A stretch of 64,000 nt of DNA. It comes from Brumimicrobium sp040882265. GTDB taxonomy: Bacteria; Bacteroidota; Bacteroidia; Flavobacteriales_D; Crocinitomicaceae. The position numbers and the translations under genes are program-made. Shown here in pieces: positions 16,126 to 24,004 of the stretch (its first letter is position 1; every line of letters starts with the position of its first letter). The notes beneath the pieces were generated by a model, which saw nothing but the letters and a program-made list of their open reading frames with translations, had not been told where the DNA came from and did not search any database. Location: positions 1 through 64,000 of the forward strand of contig JBBEBO010000141.1 in assembly GCA_040882265.1 (NCBI GenBank). The letters are read 5' to 3'.

Positions 16126-16971
16126 TCAAACATTACCAATTACATAGAGTTGCTCAAGGTTTGGTGTTGGTTTCCCACCTTCTTCTTCAAGCGTAATTGC
16201 AAATGCTGCTGCAGTACCTGTCTTTTTTGTCATATCAATAAATGTCGCAATATTTTCTTTTGGAAGCATGCCCATATCTTGAGGTGTGCCATCAACAATT
16301 GCCCAAAGTTGGTATTGCATTTTAGTTGGAGGTTCAGGTAATTCATCAACTTTAAGCACAACCCTTTCAGTTAACGGATTCCAATATACACGCACTTTAG
16401 ATCCTTTACTATTCTCAGTACCGTCGAGTTGAATTTGTTTCGTCTCACTATCAGAAAGGAAAGCAAGGTAATTTTCTTTCTGATTTAATTCTTCCTTAAG
16501 TCGATTTTTTGTTTTCGCAAGTTGATCTTTTTGAATTTTAACTTCTTCTTTTTTATTTTCTATTTCATCAGACAACCTAATATTTGACACTCGTGAATTA
16601 ATAAACACAGATGTTGCAATTATAAACAACACAAAAGAAGCAACAGCAGTCATTTTCCATGTGTTTTTCTGAATCGAAATAGCTTCTGTTTTTCCTGAGA
16701 AATCGTGATTAATTACTTTAGATTTTTCTTCTAAATCGTTGTCAATTTCATCATAAACAGCAGAAAGCACTATGTTTTTTAATTCTTTTGGAGGCTCAAT
16801 TTTATTGGCAGATGCAACTGCTTCAATATTTTTTTGAAGCGTTACGAGTTCTTCCTTTATTTCAGGATAAATTGAGGAAATACACTCTACCTCCTGACGC
16901 TCTTGCTTTGAAGCTGTGCCAAGTACATACGATTCGAGTACGCCAGATGCTATGTATTCTTTTATATCCAA
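16126..16971 (-). CDS. RskA-type anti-sigma factor
   Basis: A 281-residue membrane regulator. The N-terminal part (1-80) is a sigma-binding domain (EYIASGVLESYVLG), there is one membrane helix at about 107-126, a coiled stretch at about 130-170, and an outer C-terminal RskA-like domain (VYWNPLTERVVLKVDELPEP, QYQLWAIVDGTPQDMG). It holds the partner sigma factor inactive until an envelope signal is received. The gene overlaps the end of the sigma gene by 10 bases, so the two are translated together. Confidence 0.9.
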   Translation of the reverse strand: MDIKEYIASGVLESYVLGTASKQERQEVECISSIYPEIKEELVTLQKNIEAVASANKIEPPKELKNIVLSAVYDEIDNDLEEKSKVINHDFSGKTEAISIQKNTWKMTAVASFVLFIIATSVFINSRVSNIRLSDEIENKKEEVKIQKDQLAKTKNRLKEELNQKENYLAFLSDSETKQIQLDGTENSKGSKVRVYWNPLTERVVLKVDELPEPPTKMQYQLWAIVDGTPQDMGMLPKENIATFIDMTKKTGTAAAFAITLEEEGGKPTPNLEQLYVIGNV

Positions 16972-17522
16972 AATATAAAGTTTGTCAAAATTTTACGGAG
17001 CTTTTTCATTGCTGTCCGAGCTCTTGTTTTTACTGTTCCGAGCGGAATATCTAACTCATCGGAAACCTCTTGCTGTGTATAACCACCAAAATAAAGGTAA
17101 TCTATAATTGTTTTGTATTCTTCATCTAATTGTTCCACAACTTCCTTCACCCCCAAATGATCAACATTCATTGAGGTTTGATGGACTGTGCTACTACTTA
17201 CGAAACTTTCAAACGTCTGGATTTCAACACGCCCTTCGCGCTTTAGTTTACGTAGCTTATCAATTGCAGTATTTCTTGCAATGTTTAGCATCCAAGTATA
17301 AAGTCTTCCTTTTTTATCATCGAAAGAATCCATTTTCTTCCATATCTTAACAAAAGTTTCCTGCATAACGTCAGCTGCGGCATCTTCTTTCTGAAGCATG
17401 CGGTAAATAACTCCATAAAGAGCGCTAGAATAATTTGTGTAAAGGAGGTTAAACGAATTTTTATCTCCTTTTTTAAGTTTGGTGATGAACTCCTTTTGCG
17501 CTATGTCTTCTTTTTCTTCCAC
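16962..17522 (-). CDS. ECF RNA polymerase sigma factor
   Basis: A 186-residue sigma-70 family factor with region 2 (about 25-90, DVMQETFVKIWKKMDSFDD and the YTWMLNIARNTAIDKLR helix) and region 4 (about 125-180, YTQQEVSDELDIPLGTVKTR). The pairing with an RskA-like anti-sigma places it in the SigK-like ECF group, which controls envelope or stress responses. Target genes are not evident. Upstream DNA has no clear TAnnTTTG box, which may mean it is transcribed by its own sigma factor. Confidence 0.92.
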   Translation of the reverse strand: MEEKEDIAQKEFITKLKKGDKNSFNLLYTNYSSALYGVIYRMLQKEDAAADVMQETFVKIWKKMDSFDDKKGRLYTWMLNIARNTAIDKLRKLKREGRVEIQTFESFVSSSTVHQTSMNVDHLGVKEVVEQLDEEYKTIIDYLYFGGYTQQEVSDELDIPLGTVKTRARTAMKKLRKILTNFIFWI

Positions 17523-17611
17523 TTAGTAGAAACGAATGTAAGTAATGTTATAAAGTATGTTCATCTATCTCGTCGAATAATTAAACTTCGACAACTAGAA
17601 GTCAAAAATAA

Positions 17612-18073
17612 TTACGATAATAATTTTTGTCGCAACATGAACTCTAATTGTTCATTTGCCTGAGACAATTTTTCAGTTATCTCCTGATTTTCAGTATTTA
17701 ATTTGTAAATCTCATAGGCTTTAATAATAATTTCTTTCAGTTTTTTATTGTCCCACGGTTTTGAAATATATTTAAAGATATGCCCTTTATTTACAGCATC
17801 AACTAACGCTTCCATATCAGTATATCCTGTCACTAAAATACGTATTGAATTTGGAAACTCTTCGAGGATTGATGACAAAAACTCAACACCTGTTTTCTCA
17901 GGCATACGTTGATCTGTAAGGATCACATGTATTTCGTTATTGCGAAGAATATTCAACCCTTCAGAGGCACTTTCAGCTAAAAAAACATTAAAATCTCTCC
18001 TAAAAGCAGCTTTAAAAGAAGTTAGGTTGCTTTTTTCGTCATCTATGTATAAGGTATTGATGTGTTTATGCAT
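17612..18073 (-). CDS. Stand-alone receiver-domain protein
   Basis: A 153-residue response regulator with only a receiver domain (about 5-125) and a short coiled C-terminal helix. The acidic pocket is DDE at 11-13 and the phosphoacceptor is Asp54 in ILTDQRMPEKTG; the switch Lys is in YISKPWD. It is strikingly similar to the receiver at the N-terminus of the hybrid kinase encoded at 22218-23540, which has the same DQRMPEKTGV string and KPWD ending. It is divergent from the ThiF-like gene 92 bases away, so it probably belongs to the same signalling cluster. It has no DNA-binding domain. Confidence 0.88.
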   Translation of the reverse strand: MHKHINTLYIDDEKSNLTSFKAAFRRDFNVFLAESASEGLNILRNNEIHVILTDQRMPEKTGVEFLSSILEEFPNSIRILVTGYTDMEALVDAVNKGHIFKYISKPWDNKKLKEIIIKAYEIYKLNTENQEITEKLSQANEQLEFMLRQKLLS

Positions 18074-18165
18074 TCTTTATTTATTTAGTAGGAAATTTTT
18101 AAATATAAAACCTTCATTTTACAAGCTAAAATTACTACATTAGGATTAAATTCGCAAATTTTACT

Positions 18166-19248
18166 ATGTCATCATTAAACTTCAAGCCAATTGTATTTGA
18201 TTTATCTTGCAAATATGATCGTCAACAATTTAAAAAGTTGCTTGAAAATAACTCTATGCTTACAATTAAAGATGAGTTAAATTCACAAATAAGAGAGTTG
18301 GTAAAACTTAAAAACCCTAAAGCAATAAAAGATCCATCAAAATATGAAGCCTTATTCGAATCTTTCATATCATCAATTGATCTTAAAACTTATGGGAATT
18401 GGGTATACTATCCGTGGAATAAGAATATTATACGAACACTCCCTGAATCTGATTTTATTGAGGTTAGAACCATTCGGAATAAATTTAAAATAACTAAGGA
18501 TGAGCAAAACATTCTAAAGGACAAAGTTGTTGGAATTGTTGGTTTATCTGTTGGTCAGTCCGTTTCATTAGCAATTGCAATGGAGCGAATTGCGGGAGAA
18601 ATTAGAATTGCAGATTTTGACCATCTTGAACTGGGAAATATGAATAGGATCAGAACTGGGCTTCACAACTTAGGGCTTCCGAAAACAGTTATAGTAGCAA
18701 GAGAAATTGCCGAAATAGATCCGTACATCAATGTAGAATGTTATCATGAAGGAGTAACAACGGATAATTTGGATGTCTTTTTTGAAAGTAATGGAAAACA
18801 AATTGATTTATTAATTGATGAATGTGACTCTATAGATGTTAAAATCGCACTTCGAGAAAAAGCAAGAGCAATGAAAACTCCAGTTTTAATGGATACGAGT
18901 GATCGAGGTATGTTGGATGTCGAAAGATTTGATTTAGATTCCGAAATGGATCTATTCCATGGCTTAGTGAACTCAGCTGATTTAGAACGTTTAAAACATG
19001 CTAAAACCCCAGATGAAAAAGTAGATATTGTAGGTAAAATATTAAATGTAGAAACAATGTCCAATGGATTAAAAAACTCCATGGACGAAATTGGAAAAAC
19101 GATTACAACATGGCCTCAACTTGGAGCAGATGTGATGTTAGGAGGTGCAATTACTGCAATGATGTCACGAAAAATATTATTAGATAAAACAAAGGTTTCA
19201 GGACGATTTTTTATGGATTTAGATGAATTAATTAATGCCCACATATAA
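18166..19248 (+). CDS. ThiF/E1-like adenylation enzyme (Rv1355c-like)
   Basis: A 360-residue protein of the ThiF/MoeB/E1 superfamily, which activates a carboxyl group as an adenylate. The nucleotide-binding loop is GLSVGQS (126-132), followed by DFDHLELGNMNR (150-161) with the Asp and Arg expected to contact ATP, and Lys173 in GLPK. There is no CXXC zinc site and no clear catalytic Cys of the ThiF or E1 type. The N-terminal 110 residues are a separate domain that I do not recognise. The layout resembles the first half of Rv1355c-like proteins, which also carry a nitroreductase-like half absent here. It heads a run of overlapping genes leading into two sensor kinases. Confidence 0.75.
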   Translation: MSSLNFKPIVFDLSCKYDRQQFKKLLENNSMLTIKDELNSQIRELVKLKNPKAIKDPSKYEALFESFISSIDLKTYGNWVYYPWNKNIIRTLPESDFIEVRTIRNKFKITKDEQNILKDKVVGIVGLSVGQSVSLAIAMERIAGEIRIADFDHLELGNMNRIRTGLHNLGLPKTVIVAREIAEIDPYINVECYHEGVTTDNLDVFFESNGKQIDLLIDECDSIDVKIALREKARAMKTPVLMDTSDRGMLDVERFDLDSEMDLFHGLVNSADLERLKHAKTPDEKVDIVGKILNVETMSNGLKNSMDEIGKTITTWPQLGADVMLGGAITAMMSRKILLDKTKVSGRFFMDLDELINAHI

Positions 19249-19357
19249 AGTTGAGACATATCGAGCTGTAAATAGACCTGGTTTGAATGAAGTTGTATTA
19301 AATGTAATTAATTCATCCACAGGATCTCATGTTGATGATAATCAAAACTTTGCGTGA
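19235..19357 (+). CDS. 40-residue peptide between ThiF-like and acyltransferase genes
   Basis: A short frame starting ATGCCC inside the last codons of the ThiF-like gene (14-base overlap) and ending TGA one base before the ATG of the acyltransferase-like gene. The peptide begins MPTYKVETYR and ends DDNQNFA; it is polar, has no cysteine, no signal peptide and no C-terminal GG. Every other junction in this operon is an overlap, so without this gene there would be an unexplained hole of about 110 bases. It might be a substrate of the E1-like enzyme, but that is speculation. It is also possible that it is a non-coding spacer or a remnant of a longer protein. Confidence 0.45.
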   Translation: MPTYKVETYRAVNRPGLNEVVLNVINSSTGSHVDDNQNFA

Positions 19358-19358
19358 A

Positions 19359-20108
19359 ATGGATTTTAATCGAGAAATAAGAATTCGTATTTATAAAGCA
19401 ATAGAAAATCTTGAAGCATGTCAAAGATTTGCAGATGGTCATGGGCAGGTACTTGCAAGCTATGGAATAAAAAAGGTTACCTCTTCAGATACAAAATGGT
19501 TTTATAATAAGGATGTTTATATGGTCATGGTAGAGTCTGTATCAGGAGATAAAGTATTTGGTGGTGCCAGATTACATTTAAAAAACGAGTCATATAAACT
19601 TCCCTTAGAAAAGGCTATCGAAAATATTGATCCTAGGATAAATACTCTTGTCCTTTCCAAAGATGGTTATAAAACTGGTGAATTATGTGGCCTATGGAAT
19701 ACAAAGTCAATGTCAGGTAGTGGTTTGAGTGCAATTTTAATTAGAGTTGGCGTGGCAAAAGCTGGTCTATTTGCATATAAAGAATTTAACTTAAAATACC
19801 TTTTCACTCTGAGCTCGCCATGGACTATAAACATGGTGAAAGATTTAGGCTTTGAAATCGAGACATCAATAGGGCAAAATGGTGGGTTCGATTATCCTAC
19901 CCCTGAATTTAAAGCATATGTTCTAAAATTAAAAGACATTAATAACCTAAAAAAAGCTAAGGTTAATGAACGAAAAAATATATTTAATTTAAGAGAAAAC
20001 CCGATTCAACGAAGAACAGAAAACGGGCCAAAGGGTAAAATAGAAGTTGAATATAATCTAATCTTTTCTAATACAGAAAAAACCAATAACTTACAAGATG
20101 AGTCTTAA
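19359..20108 (+). CDS. Acyltransferase-like protein (GNAT / autoinducer-synthase-like fold)
   Basis: A 249-residue protein. An upstream ATG at 19329 is in frame, but the one at 19359 directly follows the stop of the small peptide gene and is preferred. The middle part (FGGARLHLKN, ELCGLWNTKSMSGSGLS, LGFEI) follows the strand-helix order of GNAT-fold proteins, and the GGARL and ELCGLW strings are reminiscent of acyl-homoserine-lactone-synthase-like members. The C-terminal 60 residues are lysine-rich and unassigned. Donor and acceptor are unknown. The gene overlaps the receptor kinase gene by 11 bases. Assignment rests on pattern only. Confidence 0.5.
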   Translation: MDFNREIRIRIYKAIENLEACQRFADGHGQVLASYGIKKVTSSDTKWFYNKDVYMVMVESVSGDKVFGGARLHLKNESYKLPLEKAIENIDPRINTLVLSKDGYKTGELCGLWNTKSMSGSGLSAILIRVGVAKAGLFAYKEFNLKYLFTLSSPWTINMVKDLGFEIETSIGQNGGFDYPTPEFKAYVLKLKDINNLKKAKVNERKNIFNLRENPIQRRTENGPKGKIEVEYNLIFSNTEKTNNLQDES

Positions 20109-22221
20109 ACACCTAATATTATTATTGTTTACAGTGTTAACAACTACTGGATTTTCAAAAAATCAGGATACTATTTTTTTTGATAACGATGTAGAACTCT
20201 TAAAAAACATTCACTCATTTTCTATTTATGAAGATCAGTTCTCTACATTGTCAGCTCAAGAAGTGCTTAAGTTAGACTCATTTAAAATAAACCTACAGCC
20301 TTCTCCAAATTTTGGATTGACAAACTCTACCTTTTGGTTAAATCTTAAAATTAAAAATAATACTCCTATTCGCGAACTACTTTTAGGCACAACTAATACA
20401 ATTATTGACACGATTGAATTATATGAAATAATTGACGGTGAAGCGGTTTATATTCAAACTTTAGGTGATCATTTAGCATATAGTGATCGAAATTACAATA
20501 CTCAATCTTTCATTTTTGACCTATATATTGAAGAAAATAGCACCAAAGAATACCTTCTTAAAATAAAAAGTTGGGAGCAATTGGTCTTACCCCTTTTCCT
20601 AGGTTATAAAACTCGGGTTTTTGAGTCAAACTCATTTCATGATCTGATTTTTGGAATCTTCTTTGGTATAATGTTGGTGTTGATTTTGTATAATTTTTTC
20701 ATCTTCCTTTCTGTAAAAGATAATATCTACTTATATTATGTAATATATATTCTATTCATAACTCTTACTCAAGCTTCATTAAATGGATATATATTAAGGT
20801 TTCTTTTTCCTAATTCCCCATTTTTGTCAAACATCTCTCTAATTATATTTAATTGTTTGGCTGGTCTAGCAACCGTGAGGTTTATACAATTATTTCTTAA
20901 AACAAAAAAGCATATTCCGAAACTCAATATTGGGTATTATATTATAGCCGGATTTTATGTGCTCGGAATTATATCAATCATTCTAGGGTTTAAGCAAGTT
21001 AGTTATAGATTAATGGATATGGGAGGTGGTTTAATCGCATTTTTCTCATTTTTTATTGCCATAAAAATGTCACTCAATAATAATCGATATGCTAAGTACT
21101 TTCTATTAGCATGGTCTATATTTTTGATTGGAGTAATTCTATTTGTGTTGAAAAACGCTGGAATATTACCCTCGAATAACTTCACAAACCATACAATGAC
21201 ATTCGGTATTTCCATTGAAGGTATTATTCTTTCATTGGCACTTGCTGACAGAATTAACATTTACAAAAAAGAACGATTAGATGCTCTTGAAGAAAAAGAA
21301 AAGTTGGTTAGAGAACAAAATATTGTTCTGGAACAAAAAGTGAAAGAAAGAACAACTGAATTAGAAAAAGTAAATCAAGAGTTGGAAGAAGCCTTAAAAT
21401 CTGTAATGGAAACGCAAAGCAAACTCTTAGAATCTGAAAAAATGGCTTCTTTGGGTCATCTAACAGCTGGTATTGCCCATGAAATTAATAACCCTATAAA
21501 CTTTGTTTCATCAAATATAGAACCACTAAGAAGAGATTTAAATGATATTGAAGAACTTCTAATTCAGTACGCCGATTTGAATGAAGAAAATTTTAAAGAA
21601 AAATTAAAAGAAATTGAGGCGTTTAAAGAAGAAATAGAACTTCCATATCTAAAAAATGAATTAAAGGAAATTATAAACAATATTGAAGAAGGAGCCAGAA
21701 GAACAGGAGAAATAGTAAAAGGACTCAAAACTTTTTCAAGAGATGATCATAAAACAAAAGTTGCTTCAGATCTTAATAAAGGAATTAAGTCAAGTCTAAC
21801 ACTCGTACAAAATAAATTGGAGAACATTGTTGTAAAGACTGATTTAAAAAATATTCCTCAAATGTTGTGTTACCCCGGAAAACTGAATCAAGTATTTATG
21901 AATATTATTGTAAATGCAATTGATGCGATAAAATCAAAACATAAAAATGGAAATGGTGGGGAATTATTGATATGTTCGTATTATGAAGAATCTAATCAAT
22001 CGATTATTATAATTTTTAAAGATAATGGCATCGGAATTCCACAAAATTTGTTGAATAAAATATATGATCCATTCTTTACTACAAAAGACGTAGGTAAAGG
22101 CACAGGGTTGGGGCTGTCAATCGTGTATAAAATCATTGAAAATCATAATGCTGAGATTATACTAGAATCAGATGAGAAAACAGGAACAACATTTAAATTC
22201 ATTTTACCAGTAGTCGCATGA
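20098..22221 (+). CDS. 7TMR-DISM receptor histidine kinase
   Basis: A 707-residue membrane sensor kinase. It has a signal peptide (1-20), a periplasmic DISM extracellular domain (about 25-180, TFWLNLKIKN), seven membrane helices (about 185-390), a coiled coil (about 395-440), a dimerisation domain with phosphoacceptor His461 in LTAGIAHEINNP, and a HATPase domain (N box NIIVNAIDAI, G boxes DNGIGIP and GTGLGLSIV). The extracellular fold of this class binds carbohydrate-like or other small ligands in other systems; the ligand here is unknown. Its start overlaps the acyltransferase-like gene and its stop overlaps the hybrid kinase gene by 4 bases. Confidence 0.93.
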   Translation: MSLKHLILLLFTVLTTTGFSKNQDTIFFDNDVELLKNIHSFSIYEDQFSTLSAQEVLKLDSFKINLQPSPNFGLTNSTFWLNLKIKNNTPIRELLLGTTNTIIDTIELYEIIDGEAVYIQTLGDHLAYSDRNYNTQSFIFDLYIEENSTKEYLLKIKSWEQLVLPLFLGYKTRVFESNSFHDLIFGIFFGIMLVLILYNFFIFLSVKDNIYLYYVIYILFITLTQASLNGYILRFLFPNSPFLSNISLIIFNCLAGLATVRFIQLFLKTKKHIPKLNIGYYIIAGFYVLGIISIILGFKQVSYRLMDMGGGLIAFFSFFIAIKMSLNNNRYAKYFLLAWSIFLIGVILFVLKNAGILPSNNFTNHTMTFGISIEGIILSLALADRINIYKKERLDALEEKEKLVREQNIVLEQKVKERTTELEKVNQELEEALKSVMETQSKLLESEKMASLGHLTAGIAHEINNPINFVSSNIEPLRRDLNDIEELLIQYADLNEENFKEKLKEIEAFKEEIELPYLKNELKEIINNIEEGARRTGEIVKGLKTFSRDDHKTKVASDLNKGIKSSLTLVQNKLENIVVKTDLKNIPQMLCYPGKLNQVFMNIIVNAIDAIKSKHKNGNGGELLICSYYEESNQSIIIIFKDNGIGIPQNLLNKIYDPFFTTKDVGKGTGLGLSIVYKIIENHNAEIILESDEKTGTTFKFILPVVA

Positions 22222-23540
22222 AAAAAATAAAAGTACTATATATAGATGATGAAGAAATAAATTTAGAAGTGTTCTATTCAACATTTCGCAAAAAATATGA
22301 TGTGTACACTGCTATTTCCGCTGATGAAGGGATGAAAATCCTCGATAATAATAACATAAATGTAATTATTTCTGATCAACGAATGCCAGAAAAAACGGGA
22401 GTTTCGTTCTTTGAGGAGGTGAAAGTAAAGTTTCCAGATACGATACGAATTATTTTAACTGCTTACGCTGATTATGAAACTGCCTATGAAAGTATTAACA
22501 GAGGGTTTGTTTTTCGATTCATGCAAAAACCTTGGGATTTTGAAGATTTAGTAAATATAATTGAAGACAGCTACAAAATATACACTTTAACAACAAAGAA
22601 CAAAGAGTTAGCAAATCAATATCAACTTCTTTTCGATCATCATACAATCCCCGTTTTTATAGTTGATAAAAGTACTTTTAAAATTACTAAAGCCAATAAA
22701 TGTGCTGTTGAATTTTTCTCATTGAAAGAAAATGATTTTAATTTGGATGTCAATTCATTGTTTCCCTTTAAGCATTTAATTAATGACAATAATAAAATCA
22801 TCGGTGTGCTTAATGGCGAGAGAGAGAAAAGAATGGTGAATATTAGATACGAAGATATTACATGGGATAAAACAGCAAGCTATTTAATCTCCATTGAAGA
22901 TCAAACAGAGCTGATAGCGTTTGAGAAAGCGAAGCTTGATTTTATGAGTCGAATACAAGATAAAGAGCGTAAGCAACTCTCTATGGAATTACATGATGGT
23001 TTAGCACAAGAACTGGTACTATTGAAATTATATGTCGAAGAATCACTATCAAAAGACGAACAGGCTTTAAAAAGCTTTCTTGAAGCACACAAAAAAATCA
23101 TTAATAGTATAAGATCTTTATCATATAGTTTAAACCCTCCCGACTTAAAGAATGGTTTTTCAAAAGCATTGGAAAATTTATTTCTTCGCTTAGAGGAAGC
23201 CAGTAAAATCAATTTCATCTATGCAAATAAAAATCCCAATCAAGCAGATAGTCTTCTTGACCAAAACCGTGCTTATAACTTATATCGTATTTGTCAAGAA
23301 TTTATAAACAATTCTTTAAAACACTCAAAAGCAAAAAATATTTGTAGTAAAGTTGAGGTTAGTGACGATTATTTTTTACTCGAAGTTAAAGACGATGGCA
23401 TCGGTTTCAATAGTGATGAAATTAAACTTGGTGATGGTTTAAAAAACATGGAAGAAAGAGCAAAAATTGCAGATTTAAAATTTGAGATTGAAAGTAAACC
23501 CATGCAAGGAACTACAATAAGGTTGTTAATAACTCTTTAG
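22218..23540 (+). CDS. Receiver-PAS-HisKA_3 hybrid histidine kinase
   Basis: A 440-residue cytoplasmic protein. It has a receiver domain (about 1-125, phosphoacceptor Asp53 in DQRMPEKTG), a PAS-like domain (about 135-235), a HisKA_3 dimerisation domain with His259 in SMELHDGLAQE, and a HATPase domain (about 350-440, DDGIGF). A receiver in front of a kinase suggests it accepts phosphate from the 7TM kinase encoded just upstream and then signals to a NarL-like partner, giving a phosphorelay. The gene ends in a 15-base convergent overlap with the lone receiver gene at 23526-23963. Confidence 0.92.
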   Translation: MKKIKVLYIDDEEINLEVFYSTFRKKYDVYTAISADEGMKILDNNNINVIISDQRMPEKTGVSFFEEVKVKFPDTIRIILTAYADYETAYESINRGFVFRFMQKPWDFEDLVNIIEDSYKIYTLTTKNKELANQYQLLFDHHTIPVFIVDKSTFKITKANKCAVEFFSLKENDFNLDVNSLFPFKHLINDNNKIIGVLNGEREKRMVNIRYEDITWDKTASYLISIEDQTELIAFEKAKLDFMSRIQDKERKQLSMELHDGLAQELVLLKLYVEESLSKDEQALKSFLEAHKKIINSIRSLSYSLNPPDLKNGFSKALENLFLRLEEASKINFIYANKNPNQADSLLDQNRAYNLYRICQEFINNSLKHSKAKNICSKVEVSDDYFLLEVKDDGIGFNSDEIKLGDGLKNMEERAKIADLKFEIESKPMQGTTIRLLITL

Positions 23541-23963
23541 TGTTTCTTCAGTAGAAACCACCTTAGAGCTAATTTCTTGACAAAGGTACTCTTCATTTTT
23601 TAGTACAGTTTCAATCGCTTTAAGAAGTTCCTCTTTGGGACTGTTTTTGGTTACAAAACCACTGGCTCCTTTATCCATAATCGAATTGAAGTGGAATTGG
23701 TCATTGTACATAGTTAAAGCAATTACCTTAATACTATCATGATTTTTCTTGATCTCCTGAGTGGCACTAATTCCATCTCCTTCTTTTAAATTAATGTCCA
23801 TTAAAACAACTTGAGGATTGCATTCTTTTGACATTCTTACGGCTTCTCTTTGGGTTGCACAGATACCAACCACATTATATCCTTGAGCTTGTAAAATATC
23901 TGACCAAGCCTTTGCAATCATTTCGTGGTCTTCTACAATGAGAATCTTTGTTTGAGTATTCAT
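23526..23963 (-). CDS. NarL-type receiver without DNA-binding domain
   Basis: A 145-residue response regulator. The receiver is of the NarL/FixJ kind (VEDHEMIAKAWSDIL start, phosphoacceptor Asp56 in VVLMDINLKEGDG, conserved TKNSPKEEL). Regulators of this kind usually continue with a LuxR helix-turn-helix; this one stops about 20 residues after the receiver. It is likely the partner of the HisKA_3 kinase encoded on the other strand, whose 3' end it overlaps. Either it acts by protein contact or phosphate shuttling, or the output domain was lost. The full-length relative at 34455-35114 shows the normal layout. Confidence 0.88.
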   Translation of the reverse strand: MNTQTKILIVEDHEMIAKAWSDILQAQGYNVVGICATQREAVRMSKECNPQVVLMDINLKEGDGISATQEIKKNHDSIKVIALTMYNDQFHFNSIMDKGASGFVTKNSPKEELLKAIETVLKNEEYLCQEISSKVVSTEETLKSY

Positions 23964-24004
23964 TTAGTTGTTTTAAAAGCTTTATTTATTTCTTTTAAAA
24001 TTAG

